DNA of 64,000 nucleotides from Pseudomonas syringae (GTDB lineage: Bacteria > Pseudomonadota > Gammaproteobacteria > Pseudomonadales > Pseudomonadaceae), in the NCBI RefSeq assembly GCF_021606685.1, contig NZ_WKCB01000018.1:1-64000 (forward strand), given 5' to 3'. Position numbers and translations under genes: made by a program. The notes below the pieces were generated by a model. It was not told the origin of the DNA and ran no database searches. It saw only the letters and a program-made list of their open reading frames with translations. Shown here piece by piece: positions 45,196 through 53,666 of this stretch. Every line of letters begins with the position of its first letter. The stretch's first letter is position 1.

Positions 45196-46634
45196 CAATA
45201 GACTTCCTTGGTGGAAAGGACGGCTGGGACCGTCATGAAGACGATGTACAAGTCAAACCACACCGACCACTTGGAGATGTATTCCAGGTCGTATTCGACA
45301 CGTTTCTGGATCTTGAACAGGGTGTCGGTTTCACCCCGGTAACCATTGATTTGCGCCCAGCCGGTGATGCCCGGTTTCACCCGGTGGCGTGAGCTGTACT
45401 CGCTCACCGCCATTTCGAACGGCACGCCGGCGGCCTTGGTCGCGGTGGCATGCGGGCGCGGGCCGACCATGGACATGTTGCCCAACAGCACGTTGAACAG
45501 CTGTGGCAGCTCGTCGATGCTGGTCTTGCGGATGATGCGGCCCACGCGGGTGATGCGCGGGTCCTCCCGGGTGGTCTGGCGTTCGGCGGTGAAGTCGCTC
45601 TGGTCGGTGTACATCGAGCGGAACTTGAACACGCGGATCTCGTTGTCGTTGTAGCCGAAGCGGTTCTGACGAAACAGGATCGGGCCCTTGGAGTCGAGCT
45701 TGATCGCAATCGCCGTGATCAGCATCACCGGTGACAGGCACACCAGCGCCAGGCTGGCGAGCAGCAAGTCTTCGCAGCGCTTGATCACCGGCGACCAGCC
45801 GCGCAGTGGCAGTTGCGAGGTGTTGAACATCAGGATGCCGCCCACGTCGGTGATCTTGCTGTGGCCGTAGCGCAGGGCGGCCATGTCGGGCACAAGCATC
45901 ACGTTCACCGACATCTGCCGCAGGCGGTTTACCAGGCCGTGGATGCGCTGCTCGGCGGCCCAGGGCAGGCAGATCATCACCTGGTTGACTTGCTCGGCGC
46001 GGATCAGTTTCTCCAGGTCGCGGGTGTTGCCCAGCAAGGGCAGGTTGCTCAGTTCCTTGGGGATACGCTCGGTGCGGTCGTCGATAAAACCGATCAGGCC
46101 GGAGCGGATGTCGCCATTGCGTTGCAAGTGGTCGGCGACGTGCATGGCGGTGTCGGTAAAGCCCAGGATCACCGTGCGCTGCAGGTATTTGCCGGCGCGC
46201 ATCAGCTTGCGGTACAGGCGCAGCATCATCAGGCGCTCAAGGCAGAACAGCAGCAGGCTGGCGAAGTACCAGGTCACCAGGTTGCGTGGGGTCAATTGCG
46301 GGAAAAACTGCAGGATCTGGTACATGAACAGCAGGATGCAAAACGCCGCCGACCAGGCCTTGATCTTGGTTTTCAGGCGCAGGCGGTTGCTGAACAGCTC
46401 CTCGGAATAGATACCCAGGGCCTGGAACAGAATGATGGTCAGGACCGCAAAAAACACCAGCAGCCCTAGAAAATGGGCACGCAGCTCAGGGTCCATCGGG
46501 TCGATGAAAATCACCAGGACCAGTGGCGGCAGAATGGCGCTCAGGCCATGGATAAACTTGACGAAAACAACAAAGAACTCAACAAAACCGGCGCGCGTTA
46601 AAAACAGGCTGTCGACGGACGACTTTTCTCGCAT
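45195..46634 (-). CDS. pslA: Undecaprenyl-phosphate sugar transferase PslA
   Basis: This is the first gene of the psl operon. The 479-residue membrane protein has about four N-terminal transmembrane helices, a CoA-binding-like Rossmann domain (TVILGFTDTAMHVADHL) and a C-terminal bacterial sugar transferase domain (KRCEDLLLASLALVCLSP, PILFRQNRFGYN, KTSIDELPQLFNVLLGNMS). It should load the first sugar onto undecaprenyl phosphate. A GAGGGATG ribosome site overlaps a candidate Rsm site. Confidence 0.92.
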   Translation of the reverse strand: MREKSSVDSLFLTRAGFVEFFVVFVKFIHGLSAILPPLVLVIFIDPMDPELRAHFLGLLVFFAVLTIILFQALGIYSEELFSNRLRLKTKIKAWSAAFCILLFMYQILQFFPQLTPRNLVTWYFASLLLFCLERLMMLRLYRKLMRAGKYLQRTVILGFTDTAMHVADHLQRNGDIRSGLIGFIDDRTERIPKELSNLPLLGNTRDLEKLIRAEQVNQVMICLPWAAEQRIHGLVNRLRQMSVNVMLVPDMAALRYGHSKITDVGGILMFNTSQLPLRGWSPVIKRCEDLLLASLALVCLSPVMLITAIAIKLDSKGPILFRQNRFGYNDNEIRVFKFRSMYTDQSDFTAERQTTREDPRITRVGRIIRKTSIDELPQLFNVLLGNMSMVGPRPHATATKAAGVPFEMAVSEYSSRHRVKPGITGWAQINGYRGETDTLFKIQKRVEYDLEYISKWSVWFDLYIVFMTVPAVLSTKEVY

Positions 46635-46638
46635 AAAA

Positions 46639-46646
46639 CATCCCTC
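46639..46646 (-). promoter_or_regulatory. Candidate RsmA/RsmE binding site over the pslA ribosome site
   Basis: GAGGGATG on the minus strand contains the ANGGA core (AGGGA) and matches the CANGGANG consensus at seven of eight positions. It overlaps the pslA Shine-Dalgarno sequence. RsmA is known to repress psl translation in P. aeruginosa. Confidence 0.4.
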
Positions 46647-46835
46647 ATTGCACTCCAGACGCTGTTGTTCGAAGGGCTGTTCAATAAAGCAGCAGGCCGC
46701 TTTAGAACAGGTGTCGAACCACGACTACTCTGGGTAATACGCAACTATCAATCCAACTGCAGACTTCAAACCCGGCTATACAGTTGAAGGGAATTTGCGG
46801 GGTAGTGACTAAAGGAGTGTTTCCTTTATGTGTTA

Positions 46836-46849
46836 GTCAATGAATTGAC
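46836..46849 (-). promoter_or_regulatory. Perfect FleQ box upstream of psl
   Basis: GTCAATGAATTGAC has both GTCAAT and ATTGAC half-sites intact, the FleQ consensus arrangement. It lies about 200 bp upstream of pslA. FleQ is the c-di-GMP-responsive regulator of psl and pel in P. aeruginosa. Confidence 0.65.
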
Positions 46850-46896
46850 GATGGTGCGGAAGTGGCATGCTAGACAGGTTAATCGGACTATTTTTT

Positions 46897-46910
46897 GACA
46901 TTTTATTGAC
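46897..46910 (-). promoter_or_regulatory. Second, weaker FleQ-like box
   Basis: On the minus strand GTCAATAAAATGTC matches the GTCAATAAATTGAC form at 12 of 14 positions. It is centred 61 bp from the perfect box. Confidence 0.45.
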
Positions 46911-47078
46911 TTTCCTTGTCCAGACACTGGGTAAATGGGTGTGTTTTTTGAGTGTAGGAACAAATACCAAATTTTTCCTGCTTAAAGGAAAAACCTTTTT
47001 CGAAAGGGCGCGGGAAAGGGGGACAAACAGGGTGTGGCAGGGCGCACTAAGTGCCCTGCCAGCAAGGGTTTCGCCGGA

Positions 47079-47256
47079 TCAGAAGTTGCCTTTCAAATGC
47101 ACCGTAAAATTTCCCGGCGCGGCCTGAAAGTTGCCTCTTGAGGCTGTTTCGACGGTGCTGTAGTAAGTTTTATCGAACAAATTGTTGCGGTTGACTGCCA
47201 CGCTGCACTTCGACAGCGTGGCGTCGGCATCAGCCCAGGCGTGCAGCCGCGCGCGC
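47079..47256 (-). pseudogene. C-terminal remnant of a TonB-dependent receptor
   Basis: The minus-strand frame reads SVAVNRNNLFDKTYYST and ends GNFTVHLKGNF-stop. These are the usual last strands of a TonB-dependent siderophore receptor, including NLFDKTYY and a final Phe. Only about 58 residues remain. The upstream barrel, plug and signal are missing, and the remnant runs into the 3' end of the isonitrile hydratase gene in another frame. I read it as the leftover of a deletion. Confidence 0.75.
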
Positions 47257-47910
47257 GACAATTTCAGCGCGGGTTTTGCGCGACTCGACGGTGCGCTTGC
47301 GGGCTTCCTCCAGTACTGCGTTGGGCGCGGTGTCCGGGCGGCCCGAGTCGAACGGCGGGGCCGGCGCGTATTCGATCTGCAACTGCACCAACTGCGCCGC
47401 CGCTTCGCTGTACAACTCGGCTGCCAGGGTCAGTGCGAAGTCGATGCCCGCCGTGATCCCGCCACCGGTCAGCAGGTTGCCGTCGCGCACCACGCGTTCC
47501 TGCACCGGGATGGCGCCGAGCGGGGCGAGCATGTCGTGGTAGGCCCAGTGGGTGGTGGCCTTGCGGCCGCGCAGCAAGCCCGCCGCACCGAGTACCAGCG
47601 AGCCGGTGCACACCGAGGTCACGTAGCGCGCGGTCTGCGCCTGGGCCTTGAGGAAGTCGAGGGTGTGCACGTCTTCCATCAACGCCCCGACGCCACCGCC
47701 GCCGGGCACGCAGACCACATCCAGGGGCGGGCAGTCGGCGTAGGTCATGGTCGGGGTGAACACCAGGCCCGTGCTGGAGGTGACCGGCGCGAGGTCTTTC
47801 CACACCAGGTGCAGCTTCACATCCGGCAGCGAGCCCAGCACGTCATAGGGGCCGGTGAGGTCCAGTTGCTGAATGCCGGGGAACAACAGAAAGCCGATCT
47901 GCAAGGTCAT
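47230..47910 (-). CDS. inhA: Isonitrile hydratase (DJ-1/PfpI family)
   Basis: Isonitrile hydratase turns isocyanides into N-substituted formamides. The 226-residue protein closely follows the Pseudomonas InhA pattern. It has QIGFLLFPGIQQLDLTGPYD, the glycine-rich VPGGGGVGALMED and the nucleophile cysteine in TSVCTGSLVLGAAGLL, with ATTHWAYHDML after it. It faces away from the GlxA-type regulator, which lies 90 bp upstream. Its 3' end overlaps the receptor remnant. Confidence 0.88.
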   Translation of the reverse strand: MTLQIGFLLFPGIQQLDLTGPYDVLGSLPDVKLHLVWKDLAPVTSSTGLVFTPTMTYADCPPLDVVCVPGGGGVGALMEDVHTLDFLKAQAQTARYVTSVCTGSLVLGAAGLLRGRKATTHWAYHDMLAPLGAIPVQERVVRDGNLLTGGGITAGIDFALTLAAELYSEAAAQLVQLQIEYAPAPPFDSGRPDTAPNAVLEEARKRTVESRKTRAEIVARAAARLG

Positions 47911-48000
47911 GAATGAAGCTCCGATAAAGGGGTGGACGACTTCACTCTAGAGGCCTAGGCTTTGGCGAATACGCCATTGAACCCACGAATCACGCCAATC

Positions 48001-48969
48001 ATGCCGAGAATCATCCACGTACTCGCTTTCGACAATGCCCAGGTGCTCGACGTGACCGGCCCGTTGCAGGTCTTTGCCTCGGCCAATGACCTGGCGCGCC
48101 AACGCGGTGAGCCGCTGCCCTACGCTGTCAATGTGATCGCCGACCAGACGGCGCCGGTGATGACCTCCGCCGGGCTGGCGCTGGTGGCGCAACCGTTGCC
48201 GGCTGCCGACACGCCGTGCGACACCCTGGTGATCGCCGGTGGCTGGGGCGTGTACGGCGCTGCCGACGACCTGGGGTTGGTGGACTGGGTGCGCGAAAAG
48301 GCCCGGCACACCCGGCGCATGACCTCGGTGTGCACCGGCGCCTTTTTATTGGCGGCCAGCGGCCTGCTCGATGGTTGTCGCGTGGCTACTCACTGGACCC
48401 GCTGCGACGAACTGGCGCGCAAATTTCCGGCGCTGACCGTGGAGTCCAACCCGATCTTTATCCAGCAAGGCGCGGTGTGGACGTCCGCCGGTGTCACCGC
48501 CGGTATCGACCTGTGCCTGGCCCTGGTCGAAGAAGACCTGGGTCGCGCCGTGGCCCTGGAAGTGGCGCGGCACCTGGTGGTGTTCCTCAAGCGCCCCGGC
48601 GGCCAATCGCAATTCAGCGTGACCCTGGCCCTGCAAAAGGGCGGCAGCCGCTTTGCCGAACTGCACGCCTGGGTCGCAGAGCACCTCACCCTGGACCTCA
48701 ACATTGCAACCCTGGCCGCCCAGGCCGGTATGAGCGAACGCAGTTTCGTGCGCCACTACCGCGCCGAAACCGGCCAGACCCCGGCACGCGCGGTCGAACT
48801 GATCCGTGTTGAAACCGCGCGCCGGCAACTGGCCGACAGCAGTGCCTCGATCAAGCGCATCGCCGTGCAATGCGGCTTTGGCTCTGAAGAGACACTGCGC
48901 CGCAGTTTTCTGCGTGCCTTGGAAGTCACCCCCCAGGCCTACCGCGAGCGGTTCTGCCAACCGGCCTGA
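48001..48969 (+). CDS. GlxA-type transcriptional regulator (DJ-1/PfpI + AraC HTH)
   Basis: This 322-residue regulator has an N-terminal DJ-1/PfpI-like sensing domain (HVLAFDNAQVLDVTGPLQVF, VCTGAFLLAASGLLDG) and a C-terminal AraC helix-turn-helix pair (LAAQAGMSERSFVRHYRAETG, then IAVQCGFGSEETLRRSF). I start at MPRIIHV, which matches the family; an upstream in-frame start adds 13 residues. It is divergent from inhA and probably controls it, which is an inference from position. Confidence 0.88.
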   Translation: MPRIIHVLAFDNAQVLDVTGPLQVFASANDLARQRGEPLPYAVNVIADQTAPVMTSAGLALVAQPLPAADTPCDTLVIAGGWGVYGAADDLGLVDWVREKARHTRRMTSVCTGAFLLAASGLLDGCRVATHWTRCDELARKFPALTVESNPIFIQQGAVWTSAGVTAGIDLCLALVEEDLGRAVALEVARHLVVFLKRPGGQSQFSVTLALQKGGSRFAELHAWVAEHLTLDLNIATLAAQAGMSERSFVRHYRAETGQTPARAVELIRVETARRQLADSSASIKRIAVQCGFGSEETLRRSFLRALEVTPQAYRERFCQPA

Positions 48970-49057
48970 ACGGGGCGGGTGGCCGTCGTCTGCCACGACC
49001 TGCGCAGCCGGTTGACGATCCTGCTGATGGCACCTGATGCGACCGAGGTGACTGGCG

Positions 49058-49954
49058 TCAGGGCCGCTCGAGCAGTTCGATGATCGCTGTCGTCGTCACC
49101 TGCGGCGCTTCCTGGGGAATATTGTGGCCCACGCCGGGCAACACCTGGCGCCGGTAAACGCCGCTGAAGTGTTCCACATCGTCATCCTCTTGCGGTGGCG
49201 GGCCCACGCCATCATCGGCGCCACATAGCGAAATGCTCGGCACCGAAATCGGCGGTTGCTGCGCCAAGGCCTGCTCGATGGCTTCCAGCGCCGGTTCGCC
49301 GAGGGCGTACATGAAGCGGTGACGATAGGAGTGAATCACCACTTCGACAAAGTCCGGGTTATCGAACGACGGCGCGGTCTGCCCATACAGGCTCGGTCCC
49401 TCGGCCCAGCTTGGTGACCACAGTGACCAGAGCAATTCGCACAGCTCACGGCGGTTGGCTGTGAGCCCGTCCACGCCACGCTGGGTGTGGAAGTAGAACT
49501 GGTACCACAGCCGATGCTCGGTTTCCGGCGCGCGCGGCTTGAGGGATTTGGCGATGTCCTGGATGTTGTAGCCATCCCCGGTCACCAGCCCGCGCACCCG
49601 CTGCGGCCACAGCGCCGCGACGATGCACGCGGCGCGTCCGCCCCAGTCGTACCCCGCCAGCGTGGCCTGCGGGATCGACAGGGCATCCATGAAGTCCAGC
49701 AAATCCTTGGCCAGCGCCGCCTGTTGGCCCGAGCGCATGACCTGCTCATTGATAAACCGCGTAGGGCCATACCCGCGCAAGTACGGCAGCAGTACTCGGC
49801 AACCGCGCGCGGCCAGCACCGGGGCGATGGCGTCGTAAGCGCGCGGGTCATAGGGAAAGCCATGCAGCAGGATCACCGGCGTACCGTCGGTGGGGCCGTG
49901 GGCCTCATAGGCCACGTCGAGCATGGAGGTGCGTACGTAGAGCAGTGCGGTCAT
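49058..49954 (-). CDS. Alpha/beta hydrolase, epoxide hydrolase or haloalkane dehalogenase-like
   Basis: This 298-residue alpha/beta-fold hydrolase has the oxyanion motif HGFPYDPRAYD, the nucleophile elbow GYDWGGRAA with Asp as nucleophile, and a C-terminal GVGHNIPQEAP with the catalytic His. An Asp nucleophile in GxDWGG points to epoxide hydrolases and dehalogenases rather than esterases. The natural substrate is unknown. It converges with the GlxA-type gene with no clear terminator between them. Confidence 0.85.
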   Translation of the reverse strand: MTALLYVRTSMLDVAYEAHGPTDGTPVILLHGFPYDPRAYDAIAPVLAARGCRVLLPYLRGYGPTRFINEQVMRSGQQAALAKDLLDFMDALSIPQATLAGYDWGGRAACIVAALWPQRVRGLVTGDGYNIQDIAKSLKPRAPETEHRLWYQFYFHTQRGVDGLTANRRELCELLWSLWSPSWAEGPSLYGQTAPSFDNPDFVEVVIHSYRHRFMYALGEPALEAIEQALAQQPPISVPSISLCGADDGVGPPPQEDDDVEHFSGVYRRQVLPGVGHNIPQEAPQVTTTAIIELLERP

Positions 49955-50057
49955 GGTGGGCGCCTGTCGGATGGCCAGTGGTGGTGGAACTCTAGCCGAA
50001 CGGTGTGACGCAGCGCCCCGTCTTTGACGACAACGCGCTGACTTGTCTAGCTCAAGG

Positions 50058-51884
50058 TCACGGCTGCCAGGTAGTCTTCTCCCCGCTGAGCTTGCGGTCC
50101 AGGAATGTCGCTGCGCTGATCAGCGCCAAATGGCTCAGGGCCTGAGGCGTGTTGCCCAGGTGGCGGGCCTGGCTGTCGAACTCTTCGGCGTACAGGCCCA
50201 AGGGGTTGGCGTAGCGCAGCAGTTGTTCGAATTCCAGGTGGGCTTTCTCCACTTGGCCGGCACGGGCCAGGCATTCGACGTACCAAAAGGAGCACGCAGC
50301 GAACGCGCCTTCGGTGCCTTGCAGGCCGTCGATCTGGCTGTCGTCGTTGCGGTAGCGGTAGACCATGCCGTCGCGCACCAGGCTTTTCTGGATGGCTTCC
50401 AGGGTCGAGAGCCAGCGCGGGTCGGTCGCCGCGACGAAGCGCACCAACGGCATCAGCAGCATGGAACCGTCGAGGGCGGTGCTGCCGATATGCTGCACAA
50501 AATGCCCGCGTTCTTCGTTCCAGAAGTTGCTCCAGATGTCGGCGTAGATCGCCTGGCGCGTCTGGTCCCAGCGCGCAAAGGGCGCCGGCAACGAACGCTT
50601 GGAGGCGAGGCGGATCGCGCGGTCCAGGGCCACCCAGCACATCAGCCGCGAATGCAGGAAGTGATGCTGTTCGCCGCGCATTTCCCAGATGCCTACGTCC
50701 TTCTGGTTCCAGATCTCGCAGACCTGGTCAGCCACTTCCACCGTGTGTTTCCAGCCTTCGTGGGAGATGGCTTCGCCGTATTTATTCACCAGGTAGACCG
50801 CATCCATCAGCTCGCCATAGATGTCCAGCTGGATCTGGTCGAAGGCCTCATTGCCCACGCGCACAGGCTTGGCACCGCCATGGCCGCTGAGGTGGTCGAG
50901 CTCGGTTTCCGGCAGTTCCTGACGCCCATCGACGCCGTACAGGATGTTGATTTTGGTCGCCTGGCCGCAGCAGTCGCTGACCCGGCCTTTGAGCCAGCGC
51001 ATATAGGCGTTAGCTTCTTCGATAAAGCCCAGACGCATGAACGCGTAGACGGTAAACGAAGCGTCGCGGATCCAGGTGTAGCGGTAGTCCCAGTTGCGCT
51101 CGCCTCCTGGGGTTTCCGGCAGGCCGAAGGTCGCCGCGGCGATGATTGCGCCGTGTTTGCGCGAGGTCAGCAGTTTGAGCGCCAGGGCCGAGCGGTTGAC
51201 CATCTCGCGCCAGCGCCCGCGGTAGTTCGACTGTGCGATCCAGCCGCGCCAGAACTTCAGGGTATGGGCCAGCGCGAGGTCGGTGCAGCTGCTGTCTACC
51301 CGCTCATCCTCCTGGCCGCCGAGCACGAACTCGGCGCCTTCTTCCTGGGTCAGGGTGAAACTGGCGGTCGCGGCATGCTCGTGGATCTGCAACGGGTGGC
51401 TGCCGGACAAACGTATGCCGGGCTGACCCTCGGCGGTGAAGCACACCGTGCCATTGTCGAGGGCCGCGACGGTGGGCGTGCGTGCATAGTCATGGCGCAC
51501 GGCGCAGCGCAGCTGAATGTTGGCCGTGCCGCTGACCACCCGGACTCGGCGAATCAACAGCGGCAGGTCATCGGGCTCTTCGCTGATCACCAGCAGGTCG
51601 GTGATCTCCACCACGGCTTCGTCGCTCAGCCAGCGGGTTTGCAGCACATTGGTGTCGGGCAGGTAGATCTGCTCGCGGCGCGCGTTGGGTAGGTCCGGGG
51701 TGAGTTGGAAAATACCGGCGCCCGGGGTGTCGAGCAGCGAGCAGAAGATTGAAGGGCTGTCGAACTCGGGCCAGCAGAAAAAATCGATGCTGCCTTTATC
51801 GTTTACCAGTGCCGCACTGCGCATATCGCCGATGATGCCGTGGGCGTCGATGGCGCTTTGTTGTTCGTTATTCAAATCAACCAT
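50058..51884 (-). CDS. Glycoside hydrolase family 15 protein (glucoamylase/trehalase-like)
   Basis: This 608-residue protein has an N-terminal beta-sandwich (GIIGDMRSAALVNDKGSIDFFCWPEF) and a C-terminal alpha/alpha barrel with GERNWDYRYTWIRDASFTVYAF, the GH15 signature. There is no signal peptide, so it works in the cytoplasm. GH15 proteins of this type cleave trehalose or alpha-glucans. The ATG overlaps the end of the SDR gene by 8 bp; a GTG two codons earlier is an alternative. Confidence 0.9.
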   Translation of the reverse strand: MVDLNNEQQSAIDAHGIIGDMRSAALVNDKGSIDFFCWPEFDSPSIFCSLLDTPGAGIFQLTPDLPNARREQIYLPDTNVLQTRWLSDEAVVEITDLLVISEEPDDLPLLIRRVRVVSGTANIQLRCAVRHDYARTPTVAALDNGTVCFTAEGQPGIRLSGSHPLQIHEHAATASFTLTQEEGAEFVLGGQEDERVDSSCTDLALAHTLKFWRGWIAQSNYRGRWREMVNRSALALKLLTSRKHGAIIAAATFGLPETPGGERNWDYRYTWIRDASFTVYAFMRLGFIEEANAYMRWLKGRVSDCCGQATKINILYGVDGRQELPETELDHLSGHGGAKPVRVGNEAFDQIQLDIYGELMDAVYLVNKYGEAISHEGWKHTVEVADQVCEIWNQKDVGIWEMRGEQHHFLHSRLMCWVALDRAIRLASKRSLPAPFARWDQTRQAIYADIWSNFWNEERGHFVQHIGSTALDGSMLLMPLVRFVAATDPRWLSTLEAIQKSLVRDGMVYRYRNDDSQIDGLQGTEGAFAACSFWYVECLARAGQVEKAHLEFEQLLRYANPLGLYAEEFDSQARHLGNTPQALSHLALISAATFLDRKLSGEKTTWQP

Positions 51885-52677
51885 TGTCACGAAACTCCGG
51901 GTAAAGGCTCATGCCGCCGTCAATAAACAAGGTGCTGCCCACTACGTAATCGGAGGCATCACTGGCCAGCCACACCACGGCGTTGGCCACGTCTTCCACA
52001 TCGCCGATGCGGCCGTAGGGGATCAACTTCAGCAGTTCCTCTTGCGCTGCCCCTTGGGTGGCGGCGCGATTGATCGCGGTACGAATCGCCCCCGGCGCAA
52101 TGCCGTTGATACGAATGCGCTGCTCGCTGACCTCCTGGGCGAGGCTACGCATCAGCATCTCCACGCCGCCCTTGGACGCCGCGTAGTTCACGTGCCCGGC
52201 CCAGGGGATCAACTGATGCACGGAACTCATGTGGATGATTTTGCCGGCAGCCCGGGACACGCCGTCTCGGATGCCCTGGCGCGTAAAAATGCGCACCGCC
52301 TCGCGAGCGCACAGGAACTGACCAGTGAGGTTGACGCCGATCACGGCGTTCCAGTCGTCGAGGGTCATGTCGACCAGCGCGGCGTCCTTCTGCAGGCCGG
52401 AGTTGGCCACCAGAATGTCGAGGTGGCCGAAGGCGTCGAGGGTCTGCGCAAACAGACGTTCGACGTCTGCCTCTTTCGACACGTCGGCGCCGATGGCAAT
52501 CGCACGGCCGCCACTGGCGTTGATCTGCTCCGCCAACGCCTGGGCCGGTGCGCCCTGGCGGTTGTAATTGAGCACCACAGCCGCACCGGCCTGCGCCAGG
52601 GCTTTGGCTGCACCCGCTCCGATTCCGGAACTGGCGCCCGTCACCAGGGCCACTTGTTGTTCCAACGAAATTCGCAT
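51877..52677 (-). CDS. Short-chain dehydrogenase, glucose 1-dehydrogenase-like
   Basis: This 266-residue classical SDR has the cofactor motif TGASSGIG (residues 13-20), the NAG-like VANSGL, and the active site Ser with YAASK. Overall pattern and length resemble glucose 1-dehydrogenases. Coupled with the GH15 gene by overlap, it could oxidise the glucose released by that enzyme. The pairing is an inference. Confidence 0.85.
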   Translation of the reverse strand: MRISLEQQVALVTGASSGIGAGAAKALAQAGAAVVLNYNRQGAPAQALAEQINASGGRAIAIGADVSKEADVERLFAQTLDAFGHLDILVANSGLQKDAALVDMTLDDWNAVIGVNLTGQFLCAREAVRIFTRQGIRDGVSRAAGKIIHMSSVHQLIPWAGHVNYAASKGGVEMLMRSLAQEVSEQRIRINGIAPGAIRTAINRAATQGAAQEELLKLIPYGRIGDVEDVANAVVWLASDASDYVVGSTLFIDGGMSLYPEFRDNG

Positions 52678-52704
52678 TGCTCACCCGGCCTTAAATTCGT
52701 GAGT

Positions 52705-52720
52705 TCAGTCAGCTGACTGA
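52705..52720. promoter_or_regulatory. Perfect 16-bp palindrome, candidate operator
   Basis: TCAGTCAGCTGACTGA is a perfect palindrome 27 bp upstream of the SDR start and about 130 bp upstream of the cluster promoter. It has the form of a dimeric repressor site. No regulator is identified. Confidence 0.5.
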
Positions 52721-52835
52721 CGCCGTGCGGCGGAAGTTCACCGGTGTGATTTTAGCGACTACAACCATGGTGATAAATGGAATAAAAGAATAATAAGAAA
52801 TAACCATAAGATACTAAAAAACCGCTCAAAAGCGT

Positions 52836-52864
52836 TTGACAGGTTATTTTGTCGCGTGTCTTAT
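52836..52864 (+). promoter_or_regulatory. Predicted sigma-70 promoter of the sulfation cluster
   Basis: A perfect -35 TTGACA (52836-52841) is followed, after 17 bp, by a -10-like TCTTAT (52859-52864, four of six). It lies about 60 bp before the first gene of the cluster. Confidence 0.55.
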
Positions 52865-52924
52865 AGGCACACCTCAACCCGCTCCGTTGGTAGTTCGGAA
52901 GTCATCGCGGGGCCTCGATAAGAG

Positions 52925-53641
52925 ATGTCTATGTGCTTTTCGGCGGTTATAAGGGAACTACCGGATCAGGCAAAAGCGGTGGCCTATCGTGGCCCACCCA
53001 AGTTAGTGATCTTCGATTGCGATGGCGTACTTGTCCAAAGTGAAGAGATCACCCTGTCGGTACTTATTGATTTACTCAATGCCCGCGCGCACAGCCAGGG
53101 CGGTTTTAAACTTGATCAGGCACAGTACATCGAACACTTTCGTGGACGAAAGATCGCGGAGTGTTTAGCCGAAGCGCAACAGCTGTTAAACATTGAACTG
53201 GACAGCCAGTTCGAGGTGCACTTTCGTCAACACGCGCTCGCCGCGCTGACGCGAGAATTGAAAGCTACCGACGGAATACTTGAAGTTCTGCAATCGCTGA
53301 ACATTCCTTATTGCGTGGCCTCCAGCGCGCCGCGCAATAAGATAGAACATTGTTTACGTCTGGCAGGGTTGTTTTCCTACTTTGAAGGGCGACTGTTCAG
53401 TTGTTACGAACTTGGCCGTTGGAAACCCGACCCGTTGGTGTTTTTAACCGCCTGCGATACTTACGGCATTGACGTTCGTGATGCCGTGGTTATTGAAGAC
53501 AGTGTCACGGGTGTGCAGGCGGCGGTGGCCGCCAATATCAGGGTATTGGGTTTTGGTCCGCCGCAGCGGCATCGCTTGTTGGCCGACGCTGGCGCGTTGC
53601 CTTTTAGCGATATGCGTCAGTTATTGAACCTTATTAATTAG
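52925..53641 (+). CDS. HAD phosphatase, YieH/phosphogluconate phosphatase-like
   Basis: This 238-residue HAD-IA phosphatase has motif I FDCDGVLVQSE, motif II in CVASSAPRNK, motif III Lys in GRWKPDPL and motif IV VIEDSVTG. The block around LFSCYELGRWKPDP resembles E. coli YieH, which acts on 6-phosphogluconate and similar sugar phosphates. As first gene of the cluster it probably removes phosphate from a sugar-derived intermediate. Its DNA is noticeably AT-richer than most of the window. The ribosome site is weak. Confidence 0.86.
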   Translation: MSMCFSAVIRELPDQAKAVAYRGPPKLVIFDCDGVLVQSEEITLSVLIDLLNARAHSQGGFKLDQAQYIEHFRGRKIAECLAEAQQLLNIELDSQFEVHFRQHALAALTRELKATDGILEVLQSLNIPYCVASSAPRNKIEHCLRLAGLFSYFEGRLFSCYELGRWKPDPLVFLTACDTYGIDVRDAVVIEDSVTGVQAAVAANIRVLGFGPPQRHRLLADAGALPFSDMRQLLNLIN

Positions 53642-53666
53642 CGAACTTACTCAGGGAGGAGGCGCC

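Larger units (their letters stand above)
46635..47078. other. Intergenic region upstream of psl
   Basis: There is no supported gene. The region is AT-rich and holds the FleQ-like boxes, a small AAAGGA/TCCTTT hairpin (46812-46828) and a GC-rich hairpin at 47036-47060 without a T run. I cannot place the psl -10 box securely; TATAGC about 150 bp before pslA is one candidate. Confidence 0.5.
52678..52924. other. AT-rich intergenic region with control sites
   Basis: There is no gene. The region separates the minus-strand SDR from the plus-strand cluster and is clearly AT-richer than the flanks. It contains a 16-bp perfect palindrome and a consensus -35 box, listed separately. Confidence 0.6.

Noticed and set aside
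47036..47060. GC-rich hairpin GGCAGGGC.GCAC/GTGC.CCTGCC
   Set aside because: It looks like a terminator stem but neither side has a T run. I left it out of the terminators.
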